Shown here in pieces: positions 1 to 7,644 of a stretch of 64,000 bases of DNA. Source of the DNA: Phycisphaerales bacterium (GTDB taxonomy: Bacteria; Planctomycetota; Phycisphaerae; Phycisphaerales; UBA1924); assembly GCA_029260455.1 (NCBI GenBank), contig JAJDDF010000005.1:186001-250000 (forward strand), written 5' to 3'. The position numbers were made by a program, and so were the translations under genes. The notes beneath the pieces are model-generated. The model saw nothing but the letters and a program-made list of their open reading frames with translations, was not told the origin of the DNA and made no database searches. The stretch's first letter is position 1. Each line of letters starts with the position of its first letter.

Positions 1-1
1 C

Positions 2-364
2 GGATTCGCGGCGCTCGCCGCGGGTGTGTGTGCGTGGATCGTTTACGACCGGACGGGTGAATTCTGGCCTGCGTGGGTGCGATGGGAAGCAGCAGCAGCA
101 GGGGGAGGGGCTGCGATTCTCTTCACAATCTTTGCCTGGCGCCTGGCATCCCAACCGGTGCGAAGAGCAGCGCGTCGCGGCGAGCGCATCGAACGTGCGG
201 CGGCGCTTTGGGCACCGATCTACGCGGGCGCGTGGTGCGCAGGACAACACCTCTGGACTGGCGCGATCATCCTTGGCGGTCTTGCTGTTGTTGCGCTGGT
301 CACGATGACCGTGTTGCGCGAGGTTGTTGCACTTGCAGAATCACCGCCCGGGTGGCGAAGGTGA
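2..364 (+). CDS. Membrane protein of unknown function, 3' part only
   Basis: The frame is open from base 2, so this is the last 120 residues of a protein that starts outside the window. The visible part is hydrophobic: a helix runs into the window at residues 1-15, a second lies at about 30-48 and a third long one at about 68-97, with an Arg-rich stretch (RRAARRGERIER) between the last two, as expected of a cytoplasmic loop. It ends with a short polar tail. It converges on the MlaE permease gene, with the two stops 3 bp apart. I do not recognise the family; a small integral membrane protein is all the sequence supports. Confidence 0.6.
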   Translation, partial: GFAALAAGVCAWIVYDRTGEFWPAWVRWEAAAAGGGAAILFTIFAWRLASQPVRRAARRGERIERAAALWAPIYAGAWCAGQHLWTGAIILGGLAVVALVTMTVLREVVALAESPPGWRR

Positions 365-367
365 AAG

Positions 368-1210
368 TCAAAACCACCCGAGCGCGTAGAACACGATTGT
401 GAAAATCAGGTCAGCGAGCACGATCGCCATGATTGATTGCACCACAGTGCGCGTTGTGGCGTTGCCCACGCCCTCGGCGCCGCCTGTGACCTTGAGGCCG
501 TTACCGCAGGCGATCAGACCAATAAGCAGTCCGAATACGCAAGCCTTGACAAGGCCAGTCCCGAAATCAATCGGCTCGACCTGCAACACTGTGTTGTCGT
601 AATAAGTGCGCCAGGGGATGCCTAAGACCAATCGGCTCGCAACCGCCGATGCCAGAATCGCAACCGCATTCGATAATACCGCAAGGCAGATCAGGCTTGC
701 CATGCTTGCGATGAGTCGGGGGACGACCAGAAACCGCACCGGATTCAGCGCGATTGCTTCCAGTGCTTCGATTTCTTCGTTGACCACCATGGTGCCAAGT
801 TCTGCGGCGATCGCGGCACCAGCAAACCCTGTCATCACAAGCGCCGCGACAAGTGGTCCAAGCTCGCGCAAAGTTGCTACTGCGATGATATTGGGAACGA
901 GTGTGACCTGCCCGAGTTCATCGAGAGGCGGCGCCATCTGGAGGGCAAGAATGAACCCGATTGCCGATGATACCAACGACACGATGAACATCGAAGCAAC
1001 GCCTACGCGCACCATCTGTGCGATCATTGCACCCCCGCCGAGTCGCACACGTCTCTGACACATGCCGCGCACAAGCCATCGTGTTGCATCAAAGAGCAGA
1101 TAGCTCAGGGAACCAACATGGCGAACCGTGGAGAAGATGCGCGCACCAAGCAATTCGACGACGCGCACAGGCGCGCTCCAGAGTGAATCGCGTTGGACAG
1201 GGGTGCTCAT
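368..1210 (-). CDS. mlaE: MlaE/YrbE-family ABC transporter permease
   Basis: Inner-membrane permease of the Mla phospholipid-transport type, which moves lipids between the inner and outer membranes of Gram-negative cells. The 280-residue protein is near the usual 255-280. It has about five hydrophobic segments and the family's conserved cytoplasmic coupling region, visible as ELGPLVAALVMTGFAGA followed by AAELGTMVVNEEIEAL. It starts 3 bp after the stop of the STAS gene upstream, so the two are co-transcribed. In Mla systems a STAS protein (MlaB) and an ATPase (MlaF) pair with MlaE; the STAS is here, but no ATPase or MCE-domain gene lies in the window. The family call is firm; the direction of transport is not knowable from this. 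Confidence 0.9.
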   Translation of the reverse strand: MSTPVQRDSLWSAPVRVVELLGARIFSTVRHVGSLSYLLFDATRWLVRGMCQRRVRLGGGAMIAQMVRVGVASMFIVSLVSSAIGFILALQMAPPLDELGQVTLVPNIIAVATLRELGPLVAALVMTGFAGAAIAAELGTMVVNEEIEALEAIALNPVRFLVVPRLIASMASLICLAVLSNAVAILASAVASRLVLGIPWRTYYDNTVLQVEPIDFGTGLVKACVFGLLIGLIACGNGLKVTGGAEGVGNATTRTVVQSIMAIVLADLIFTIVFYALGWF

Positions 1211-1213
1211 AGG

Positions 1214-1546
1214 CTATGCGTTTTCTTCCGCTTCTTCGCGCTTGTCGACAATCCGAAACACCTTGTCAAGCCGTGCAATTTCAAAAATCGATCTCACACG
1301 ATCGGTCATCGCGCACAGCACAAGGGATGTGCCGTTACGGCGTGACACCTGCATCGCTTCGACCAGTGTTGCAACACCGGATGAATCCATGTGCGGCACG
1401 CCCGCCAGATCAACAAGCAGTCGCTTCGGCTTCTTGCCTAATGTCTGGCGCAAGTGCATCTGAAGGTCACGCGAGTTGCCAAGGTCAACATCACCAACAG
1501 GCACGACCACCGGATGGCCATTGAATTGTTCTTCTGTCACTTCCAT
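1214..1546 (-). CDS. STAS-domain protein (anti-sigma factor antagonist or MlaB-like)
   Basis: A 110-residue single STAS domain. The SpoIIAA-type core is clear: LLVDLAGVPHMDSSGVATLVEA, with a Ser in the DSSG turn (about residue 56) at the position phosphorylated in anti-anti-sigma factors. The ribosome site GAGGGGG sits 5-7 nt before the ATG. The gene lies between an RsbW-like ATPase upstream and an MlaE permease downstream. This position allows two roles: antagonist of the RsbW-like protein in a partner switch, or the MlaB subunit of the Mla transporter. The retained Ser favours the first, the tight coupling to mlaE the second. Confidence 0.85.
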   Translation of the reverse strand: MEVTEEQFNGHPVVVPVGDVDLGNSRDLQMHLRQTLGKKPKRLLVDLAGVPHMDSSGVATLVEAMQVSRRNGTSLVLCAMTDRVRSIFEIARLDKVFRIVDKREEAEENA

Positions 1547-1558
1547 CCGTCTACCCCC

Positions 1559-2062
1559 TCAGCTGGCGTGATTCTCCGATTCATTGTCCAGGCGTTTTTC
1601 CATGACGAGCCGCATGCCGCCGCCTGTTCGCTTCTGATAGATGGCAACATCCATCACTTCACGAATGATGTGGACACCAAGCCCGCCCGGACGAATGTCG
1701 CCCAGATCGCGCGACTTGATGGTCTCCGGCTCAACTTGTTTTGCGCTGTCCTCGATGATGATGCGGATGCCGACCTGATGTTCGGGCTTAGGCTCGCATG
1801 TGGGCCAGATGCTGATCCAGATCCGTCCATCGGGGCGTTTGTCATAGCCGTGGTTGATGATATTGCAAAGCGCTTCGTCAACTGCGAGTGCAATTCTGCC
1901 GCAGATCGCCGGGTTGAAACCAAGGCGCCCAGCCACCGCTCTCACCAGATCGCGCACGCCTGCCAGATATCGCGGCTGACTCACCACTTCGATGCGCACA
2001 TCGGGCATGACATGGTCGCATGTTTCAGCGTGGGAATCAGATTGGCCCTGCCCTTGTGTCAT
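1559..2062 (-). CDS. RsbW/SpoIIAB-like anti-sigma regulatory ATPase (serine kinase)
   Basis: A 167-residue GHKL-type ATPase of the anti-sigma factor family. The N box is present as ALAVDEALCNIINHGY and the G1/G2 region as IRIIIEDSAKQV...RPGGLGVHIIREVMD; the C-terminal strand GGGMRLVMEKRL also fits. Such proteins hold a sigma factor or other partner and phosphorylate the Ser of a STAS antagonist. The chosen ATG at 2062 overlaps the stop of the upstream lipoprotein gene (ATGA), which supports it over an in-frame start 57 bases upstream. The partner sigma is not in the operon; the ECF factor at 33.6 kb has its own kinase. Confidence 0.85.
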   Translation of the reverse strand: MTQGQGQSDSHAETCDHVMPDVRIEVVSQPRYLAGVRDLVRAVAGRLGFNPAICGRIALAVDEALCNIINHGYDKRPDGRIWISIWPTCEPKPEHQVGIRIIIEDSAKQVEPETIKSRDLGDIRPGGLGVHIIREVMDVAIYQKRTGGGMRLVMEKRLDNESENHAS

Positions 2063-2415
2063 GATCCGTTTGCCTGCTTCGCGTCTTCGACAGTATCGCC
2101 TTTCTCCCAATGCACCCATCGGTCAATTGCGATCAGTCGCTTTGGTGCCGTCGCAGCGTAGTCATACCCGAAGGTTTCGCCGGTCAGACGTTCGAGTCCG
2201 CCAATTGCGATCATTCGCACCGCGGGGTCACTGCTGTCCAGCATGATGATCAGATCGCGCACGTGAGATTGATCGCCATCTCGAATCGTCTGGGCCGCGG
2301 CCATGGTTCGCTCGACGGGGTCCGCAGACCGGAAGCTGGCCTGTGGCGCGGGCGAACTGCACCCCCCTAGCGCAAGACCTGCCAACACAATCGTCAATCG
2401 CCAGTACGTCGTCAC
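2059..2415 (-). CDS. Small lipoprotein with a HEAT-like segment
   Basis: Starting at GTG 2415 gives a 118-residue protein with a lipoprotein signal: TYWRL, a hydrophobic core, and the lipobox LGGC at about residue 20. Beyond the lipobox one HEAT-like helical pair is seen (VRDLIIMLDSSDPAVRMIAIGGLERLTGE), followed by a Tyr/Trp-rich end (GYDYAAT, DRWVHW). A longer frame upstream lacks signal-peptide character, so the GTG start is preferred. It is the first gene of the minus-strand operon with the RsbW-like, STAS and MlaE genes, and is divergent from guaA. Function unknown; an envelope protein coupled to lipid transport or to stress signalling is possible but inferred only from position. Confidence 0.65.
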   Translation of the reverse strand: MTTYWRLTIVLAGLALGGCSSPAPQASFRSADPVERTMAAAQTIRDGDQSHVRDLIIMLDSSDPAVRMIAIGGLERLTGETFGYDYAATAPKRLIAIDRWVHWEKGDTVEDAKQANGS

Positions 2416-2513
2416 GCAAACATCATACGCACACCGCGATGCCATTGACCTACGGCGCTCCCGCTCGCTACCGTAGCCATTCGCACCAACAGAAAAAAGG
2501 ACGCAATACGCCG

Positions 2514-4124
2514 ATGCCCGCAGCAACTGCCGAAAATCGACCGGCCTCGTCCCGCGCCGCAAGTGATGAGGTCGTCCTTATTGTCGACTTTGGTGGCCAG
2601 ACCGCACAGCTCATCGCCCGGCGCATCCGTGATGCCCGCGTCCTTGCCTACCTCATCTCACCCAATGAATCCATCGACTCGATCCGCGCGCGCAATCCCA
2701 GTGCTATTGTGCTCTCCGGCGGGCCATCGTCTGTCTATGACGAGGGTGCGCCCGCGTGCGAGCCGGACATCTTCGCTCTTGGCATTCCCATCCTTGGCAT
2801 CTGCTATGGCATGCAGGCAGCGTGCGCAGCGCTTGGTGAACATGTTGAGCGCGCCGAGAAGCGAGAATTCGGTGCAGCCCCCCTGCACCGCGTGCCCGCG
2901 ATGAGTGATGCCGGTCGTTTGCTTGATGGCATTCCCGAACATGCAATCGTGTGGATGAGTCATGGCGATCAGGTGGCCAATCTTGATGTTGATTTCGACA
3001 CCCTTGCATCGACACCCACCTGCCCGCACGCGGTAGTGAAACACAAGAAGCTGCCGTTTTATGCCGTGCAGTTTCATCCCGAGGTGACGCACACGCCGCA
3101 TGGTGTGGACATTTTCCGCAACTTCCTCTTCTCGATCGCCGGGTGCAAGGGCACATGGTCAATGGCGGACTTTCTCGAACGCTCAATAGAACGCATTCGC
3201 GACACTGTTGGCGACAAGCGCGTCCTCTGCGGCCTCTCGGGCGGCGTCGATTCCTCCGTCGCGGCGGCGCTCATTCACAAAGCGATCGGCGATCAGCTCA
3301 CCTGTGTGTTTGTCGACAATGGCCTCTTGCGCAAGAATGAACGCCGGCTCGTTGAAAATACGTTTCGCGATCATTTTGATATCGATCTGCGCACCGCGTG
3401 TACTGGCGATCAATTCCTCGCTGATCTGGAAGGCATCACCGATCCGCAGGAGAAACGCCGCAAGATCGGCCATCGCTTCATCGAAGTCTTCAAGGGCGAA
3501 GCAAAGTCGCTTGAAAAAACCCACGGCGAGTTCACCTTTCTCGCCCAGGGCACGTTGTATCCCGATGTCATCGAATCGGGCCACGGGCACGCGGGCCTCA
3601 GCGCAGGCATCAAGTTGCACCACAACGTGGGCGGCCTGCCCGAAGAACTTGGCTTTACACTTCTTGAACCACTGCGCGATCTCTTCAAAGATGAAGCCCG
3701 CAAGCTCGGTGAAGTGCTTGGTTTGCCCGAGCAAATCGTCTGGCGCCACCCCTTCCCCGGCCCTGGCCTTGCCGTGCGCATTCTCGGCGATGTGAACGTT
3801 GAAGCGCTCGACATCCTCCGCGATTGCGATGAGATTCTGCTCGAAGAAATCGCCGCAGCGAATCTGTACCGGTCAACCTCGCAGGTCTTTGCGGTGTTGC
3901 TGCCGATTCGTTCCGTTGGCGTGATGGGCGACGGGCGCACCTATGACCGCGTGATCGCGATCCGCGCAGTGACGACGGAAGATTTTATGACCGCTGACTG
4001 GGCCAGATTACCGCATGATCTTCTGGCGCGCATCAGCTCGCGCATCATCAACGATGTACCGGGCATCAACCGCGTGGTGTATGACATTTCGTCTAAACCG
4101 CCGAGCACGATTGAGTGGGAGTGA
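2514..4124 (+). CDS. guaA: GMP synthase (glutamine-hydrolysing)
   Basis: Makes GMP from XMP, ATP and glutamine, the last step of guanine nucleotide synthesis. From ATG 2514 the protein is 536 residues, near the usual 510-525. The N-terminal class I amidotransferase has the nucleophile Cys in GICYGMQAA and the His/Glu pair in VQFHPEVTHT. The ATP pyrophosphatase P-loop is CGLSGGVDSSVAAAL. The C-terminal dimerisation domain contains WRHPFPGPGLAVRILG and ends in KPPSTIEWE, as in essentially all GuaA proteins. The purine-rich stretch AGAAAAAAGGA lies 13 bases before the ATG. An in-frame ATG at 2439 has no such site. Divergent from the lipoprotein operon. Confidence 0.97.
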   Translation: MPAATAENRPASSRAASDEVVLIVDFGGQTAQLIARRIRDARVLAYLISPNESIDSIRARNPSAIVLSGGPSSVYDEGAPACEPDIFALGIPILGICYGMQAACAALGEHVERAEKREFGAAPLHRVPAMSDAGRLLDGIPEHAIVWMSHGDQVANLDVDFDTLASTPTCPHAVVKHKKLPFYAVQFHPEVTHTPHGVDIFRNFLFSIAGCKGTWSMADFLERSIERIRDTVGDKRVLCGLSGGVDSSVAAALIHKAIGDQLTCVFVDNGLLRKNERRLVENTFRDHFDIDLRTACTGDQFLADLEGITDPQEKRRKIGHRFIEVFKGEAKSLEKTHGEFTFLAQGTLYPDVIESGHGHAGLSAGIKLHHNVGGLPEELGFTLLEPLRDLFKDEARKLGEVLGLPEQIVWRHPFPGPGLAVRILGDVNVEALDILRDCDEILLEEIAAANLYRSTSQVFAVLLPIRSVGVMGDGRTYDRVIAIRAVTTEDFMTADWARLPHDLLARISSRIINDVPGINRVVYDISSKPPSTIEWE

Positions 4125-4161
4125 TTCTGGTTCGTTCCCCCCATCGCAGTTCGTTCATCTG

Positions 4162-4563
4162 CTACACAAGCACTTCCGCGCCTGCATTTCGTGCGGCTTT
4201 GCCCAGTCTTTTGTCCAGTGTCGCCAGTCGTGCGCCGCTGCGCACCGCGAGTTCGACACACGCCGCATCGTAAACACTCAGGTTCCAGCGCCGTGCAATA
4301 TCGAGTACGTTCGATTCATGCGGAAGCGGTAGTATCTCTATCGGCAACTCTGCAAGCGTTGCAAGGAACGCCCCGGATGCCTCTGGCGTGATGCGCCCGC
4401 GGCGCTCGCTGACAATCAGCACGTTGCGCAGCTCGTACCAGAAGATCGACGGTGCCTGCCCGCCGTCGCTGTCAATGGCATCGAGCACGCGCTCGGCATA
4501 TCCCGATGCTTCATCTGTCAATGCGATTGCAATGATCGCAGAAGGATCGACCACGATCGGCAT
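4162..4563 (-). CDS. PIN-domain toxin, VapC-like ribonuclease
   Basis: A 133-residue PIN domain, the usual size of VapC toxins, which cleave tRNA or rRNA when released from the antitoxin. Acidic residues stand in the expected places: Asp6 in VVDPSAIIAI, Glu44 in FWYELRNVL, Asp98 in LSVYDAACVELA and Asp116 in LATLDKRLGKAA. The start ATG shares one base with the antitoxin stop (TGATG), so translation is coupled. It converges on guaA with 37 bp between stops. No residue appears to be missing, so the toxin is probably active. Confidence 0.9.
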   Translation of the reverse strand: MPIVVDPSAIIAIALTDEASGYAERVLDAIDSDGGQAPSIFWYELRNVLIVSERRGRITPEASGAFLATLAELPIEILPLPHESNVLDIARRWNLSVYDAACVELAVRSGARLATLDKRLGKAARNAGAEVLV

Positions 4564-4808
4564 CAGAACCGCCGACCTTCATCGCGCGCGCTCATCACGT
4601 CATCGACAGTCATGTCCTTAAGGATGCCGCGCATTGATTTGATGCGTGAAATCGCGGAAGCAGTGCGTTCGGCACTGTGCCCGTTGCTGGGGATCAGTCG
4701 TGCAATGGGGTGTCCATGTCTGGTGATGAGAAAGGATTCGCCGTGGCCTGCTCGCTCGAGTAGTTCCGATAACCGCGTTTTTGCGTCGAATGCTCCAATG
4801 GATTCCAC
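4563..4808 (-). CDS. Phd/YefM-type antitoxin
   Basis: An 81-residue antitoxin. The N-terminal part has the Phd/YefM pattern (FDAKTRLSELLERAGHGE, then ITRHGHPIARLIP), which forms the DNA-binding dimer; the C-terminal part (ILKDMTVDDVMSARDEGRRF) would wrap the PIN toxin. The start is GTG at 4808, with AGGAG nine bases upstream. The gene is translationally coupled to the toxin. It is probably autoregulated through the direct repeat just upstream. Confidence 0.88.
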   Translation of the reverse strand: MESIGAFDAKTRLSELLERAGHGESFLITRHGHPIARLIPSNGHSAERTASAISRIKSMRGILKDMTVDDVMSARDEGRRF

Positions 4809-4832
4809 GATTGAGTGCTCCTATTACTGAAT

Positions 4833-4859
4833 CAACCAGTTTTCAACCAGTCTATTATA
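4833..4859 (-). promoter_or_regulatory. Promoter and direct-repeat operator of the toxin-antitoxin pair
   Basis: Reading on the minus strand, a perfect TATAAT (4854-4859) stands about 45 bases before the antitoxin GTG. Just downstream of it are two identical 8-base repeats, ACTGGTTG at 4844-4851 and 4833-4840, spaced 11 bases apart, i.e. on the same face of the helix. This is the position and layout expected of a site bound by the antitoxin or toxin-antitoxin complex. Confidence 0.6.
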
Positions 4860-4907
4860 GCTATCGACATGCCCGGGTCAAGTCTTTTCCCCGAGTACCA
4901 TCTCCCC

Positions 4908-5630
4908 ATGCGAACAAAACTTCACACAACTGCTGTCGATGCCATTGCTGCTGCCAAAGCCGCGGGCTGCGTCAACAACGACATAACCGTGCACGTCGGC
5001 GGGTTCGGGCTCTGCGGCATTCCCGAACAGCTCATCATCGCGCTGCGCGACACGGGCGTCACCGGGCTCACCTGCATTTCCAACAACGCGGGTGTTGATG
5101 ACTGGGGGCTTGGCCTGCTGTTGCAGACGAAGCAGATCAAAAAGATGGTGTCGAGTTACGTCGGCGAGAACGCGGAGTTTGAGCGCCAATTCCTCGCGGG
5201 TGAACTTGAAGTTGAATTCAATCCGCAGGGGACTCTTGCTGAAAGAATCCGCGCGGGCGGCGCGGGCATTCCAGTTTTTTACACCGCCACCGGCGTCGGC
5301 ACGCAGGTCGCAGAAGGCAAAGAGACGCGCACGATTCCATTCAAGGGGACCGAGCGCGAGTATGTTGCAGAGACCGGCATCTGGGCAGAACTTGCGCTCA
5401 TCAAGGCATGGAAGGCGGACACTGCTGGCAATTTGATCTACCGCATGACCGCGCGCAACTTCAATCCCATGATGGCAACTGCAGCGCAGTTCACGATCGC
5501 CGAGGTCGAAGAGATTGTCGAGGTGGGTGAACTTGAGCCTGACGGCATCCACACGCCGGGCAACTATGTTGATGCGATCGTGGTGACCAAGAGCGAGAAA
5601 CGGATCGAGCAGCGGACGGTGCGGGAATAA
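4908..5630 (+). CDS. scoA: 3-oxoacid CoA-transferase subunit A
   Basis: Alpha subunit of succinyl-CoA:3-ketoacid (or related) CoA-transferase, which moves CoA between acyl-CoA and a free oxoacid. From ATG 4908 the protein has 240 residues, close to the family's 230-235. The glycine-rich [16 protein letters not shown] and [15 protein letters not shown] motifs and the [16 protein letters not shown] motif are typical. The residues before 4908 ([11 protein letters not shown]...) are not family-like, so the internal ATG is used. The catalytic-subunit partner is at 10611-11282, five kilobases away with other genes between, which is unusual because A and B normally adjoin. Substrate cannot be fixed. 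Confidence 0.92.
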   Translation: MRTKLHTTAVDAIAAAKAAGCVNNDITVHVGGFGLCGIPEQLIIALRDTGVTGLTCISNNAGVDDWGLGLLLQTKQIKKMVSSYVGENAEFERQFLAGELEVEFNPQGTLAERIRAGGAGIPVFYTATGVGTQVAEGKETRTIPFKGTEREYVAETGIWAELALIKAWKADTAGNLIYRMTARNFNPMMATAAQFTIAEVEEIVEVGELEPDGIHTPGNYVDAIVVTKSEKRIEQRTVRE

Positions 5631-5636
5631 GAAGAA

Positions 5637-5750
5637 GATTCACCACTGAGGCACAGAGGACGCAGAGTTTTTTCCTAGTGGGACAGGCGTCTCGCCTGTC
5701 TGTCTTGGGTGACGTGGTCTGAGGGAAGCGATGGCCACGATGTTTTCGGA
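5637..5750. repeat. Stack of three dispersed repeat types
   Basis: Between scoA and the nuclease-like gene lie three repeat pieces back to back. At 5638-5667 is a CACCACTGAGGCACAGAGGA-type sequence, found again in the TerC 3' end (51270-51303). At 5682-5700 is a perfect hairpin, GACAGGCG-TCT-CGCCTGTC. At 5714-5750 is a partial copy of the element at 14050-14084 (TGGTCTGAG, then a GATGGCCA block, then TGTTTT). No coding sense is apparent. Confidence 0.65.
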
Positions 5751-5756
5751 GAATAC

Positions 5757-6713
5757 ATGGGACTCGAACTGTTCTCAACCTATTCCACTGCGGAGAACCG
5801 CGTCACCGCGGCAGTTCTTGCGGTACTCCAATCACTTTCTCTTTCACGGATCGAACGACTCCTGGGTGCGTTGCTTGGCGACTCCGAGTTTACCTTGGCG
5901 ACGTTTCAGAACCAGATATCCAAAGGTGGCAAAGGTGTGCCCGACGGCCTCATTTTGACGAGCTGCCGGATTCTCATCGAGACGAAGATCAAAAGAGGCA
6001 CGGTCGCGCGGGATCAGCTTGAACGCCACCTAGCACGGTTGGACAACGAGACCGAGCGATCGAGAACATTGCTCGTCCTGACCCCCGATGATGAACGTCC
6101 GACGTTGATCGATGAAATGAGCAGCGACTTCATCGCGTGGTCGAGTTTTGCGGGGCTGGACCAGGCCATCGACGAGTTGCTTGCTGATATCTCAGAGGTC
6201 GTTTCCGAGCGTGAAGCGTTCCTATTGCGCGAATTACAGGGTCTTATGCGAAGAGAAGAACTCGTGACACCGGAACAGGATGTCGTTGTAGTCGCAGCGC
6301 GCACCGCGTGGCCTGAATACCAGCGACACTCGGCGTATGTCTGCCAGCCTGGGCGCACATTCCAGCGTGTACAACGGATCGCGTTCTATTGTGACGGAGA
6401 AATCAAGCCAATCATTCCGAAGGTTCTCAATGTCTTTGATCACATCACGTTCGGAGACCATATTGCCGAACCGAAGCTCGCGGCTTTGGTCAGGGCCATG
6501 ATCGACGATCGCGCATCGAACAAGCAAGTCAGCATGGACTACAAGGTTTTTCTTCTCTCACCGCCCGACGATTCGGAGACGCTTGTGCTTCCAGATTCGA
6601 TTCGCAACGACATTCAATCTGCATCTGGCCGGATAAGCGCCTATACGCAGGGGCAACGGTATACCAGCGAGGGGAACTTGAAGCACGCACGGACCACGAT
6701 GGACCTTGTCTGA
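5757..6713 (+). CDS. PD-(D/E)XK nuclease-superfamily protein, orphan
   Basis: A 318-residue protein from ATG 5757 (GGAG lies about 8 bases upstream). The N-terminal half has a PD-(D/E)XK-like core: a helix with Glu (STAENRVTAAVLAVL), then PDGLIL followed by ILIETKI, supplying D, E and K at about residues 63, 74 and 76. The C-terminal half (about 180-318) has no motif I can name, but ends in YTQGQRYTS, which suggests a structured domain rather than a tail. The gene stands alone, preceded by dispersed repeats and with no methylase or helicase nearby, so a restriction or defence role is possible but not shown. Confidence 0.6.
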   Translation: MGLELFSTYSTAENRVTAAVLAVLQSLSLSRIERLLGALLGDSEFTLATFQNQISKGGKGVPDGLILTSCRILIETKIKRGTVARDQLERHLARLDNETERSRTLLVLTPDDERPTLIDEMSSDFIAWSSFAGLDQAIDELLADISEVVSEREAFLLRELQGLMRREELVTPEQDVVVVAARTAWPEYQRHSAYVCQPGRTFQRVQRIAFYCDGEIKPIIPKVLNVFDHITFGDHIAEPKLAALVRAMIDDRASNKQVSMDYKVFLLSPPDDSETLVLPDSIRNDIQSASGRISAYTQGQRYTSEGNLKHARTTMDLV

Positions 6714-6827
6714 GTCTCTTCCGCCTTCCCATAACTCCCCCTCCCCCAACCCGCACATCTTCACCGACCTTCATCACTCGCGCGGTCGCGTCGCGGCTGC
6801 GCACTCTTGCTCCTCCATATGCGCACC

Positions 6828-7268
6828 ATGGCCGATGACACACGGGTCTATTCAAGGGAGTGCGCGCCGATGTCACCCAGATATCCATCACGATTCAATA
6901 AGGGCGAAACCAACCCCATCCGTGCGCTCATTCACGGGTGGACGCATCGGCGCACCGGCACGCAACTCATTTGCGATGCAACGATCCTCGCGCTCGGCGC
7001 GATCGTGCTTGATTTTGTGGTGCTGTTCGCTTCGCTGATCGTTGATTCATTTGCGATGGAAAGTGAGCCACCAGCCTTGATCACAGGTCTTGGCATGATA
7101 TTCGTGCGCACGCTGATGGTTGGTGCGGTGGTGGTGGGGGGCATCGGCTTTGCCCGCTTCGCCAAAGAGGGGACGGACACCATGAGTCTGCCCCGGCGCA
7201 ACTCAATTGATGCCAATCGGAGCCTGCCTTCACCCGAAACGGCGTCAGAGCGCCGGGACGCGGCGTAA
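6828..7268 (+). CDS. Small membrane protein, unknown function
   Basis: A 146-residue protein if it begins at ATG 6828; ATG 6870 would give 132. Two hydrophobic helices are seen, LGAIVLDFVVLFASLIVDSF at about residues 65-84 and a Gly/Val-rich one (RTLMVGAVVVGGIGFARF) at about 97-115. The ends are polar and basic. It precedes the feo promoter by only about 10 bp, so it ends before that operon and is not part of it. I do not recognise a family. Confidence 0.5.
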   Translation: MADDTRVYSRECAPMSPRYPSRFNKGETNPIRALIHGWTHRRTGTQLICDATILALGAIVLDFVVLFASLIVDSFAMESEPPALITGLGMIFVRTLMVGAVVVGGIGFARFAKEGTDTMSLPRRNSIDANRSLPSPETASERRDAA

Positions 7269-7278
7269 ACCGGTCCTC

Positions 7279-7307
7279 TTGAGACCCAGTCTCAATTCCG
7301 CTATAGT
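7279..7307 (+). promoter_or_regulatory. feoAB promoter with overlapping palindromic operator
   Basis: The sequence shows a perfect 7+3+7 palindrome, TTGAGAC-CCA-GTCTCAA, at 7279-7295. Its first six bases also form a -35 box (TTGAGA), followed at exactly 17 bases by a -10 box TATAGT (7302-7307). A repressor dimer on the palindrome would cover the -35 and spacer. Because the next genes take up iron(II), a Fur- or DtxR-type iron regulator is the natural candidate; that identity is inference. Confidence 0.7.
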
Positions 7308-7327
7308 ATCTCGCACCACAGGTGGGC

Positions 7328-7642
7328 ATGATGCCCGCCCGGGTGCAGGAGATGCTTGCCTTGACCACGGCTGCGCCAGACACCTCGCGACCCGAACGCA
7401 TCAAATTGCCGGTGATCGAATTGCGCCGGGGCGAGCGGGCACAGGTGCAATCGACAGAGATGCCCGCTGCAGATGCTGAGTTGTTGCGGGCGATGGGGTT
7501 GCGCGAGGGCGCACAGATTCGCGTGTGCCGAATGGGGCATCCGTGCATTGTCGAGTTGTGTGATGAGCGTTGCGGCACGGGGTGTCGGATTGGCATTGCA
7601 CAAGACCTGGCGGCTCGCGTCATGGTGTGCCGCGAGGGCTGA
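7328..7642 (+). CDS. feoA: FeoA-domain protein
   Basis: Small SH3-like cytoplasmic partner of the FeoB iron(II) channel. About 104 residues, slightly longer than the usual 75-85 because of an N-terminal extension. The FeoA core is seen from about residue 28: IELRRGERAQVQ, LLRAMGLREGAQIRVCRMGHPCIVE and the end IAQDLAARVMV. The start is uncertain among ATG 7328, ATG 7331 (AGGTGG five bases before) and ATG 7352. It is 2 bp upstream of feoB and under the promoter at 7279-7307. The Cys pair in ERCGTGC is not usual for FeoA. Confidence 0.88.
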   Translation: MMPARVQEMLALTTAAPDTSRPERIKLPVIELRRGERAQVQSTEMPAADAELLRAMGLREGAQIRVCRMGHPCIVELCDERCGTGCRIGIAQDLAARVMVCREG

Positions 7643-7644
7643 CA

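Noticed and set aside
2180-2230. tRNA-like GTTCGAGTCC string
   Set aside because: It lies within the lipoprotein gene, with no cloverleaf arms or CCA/acceptor pairing visible.
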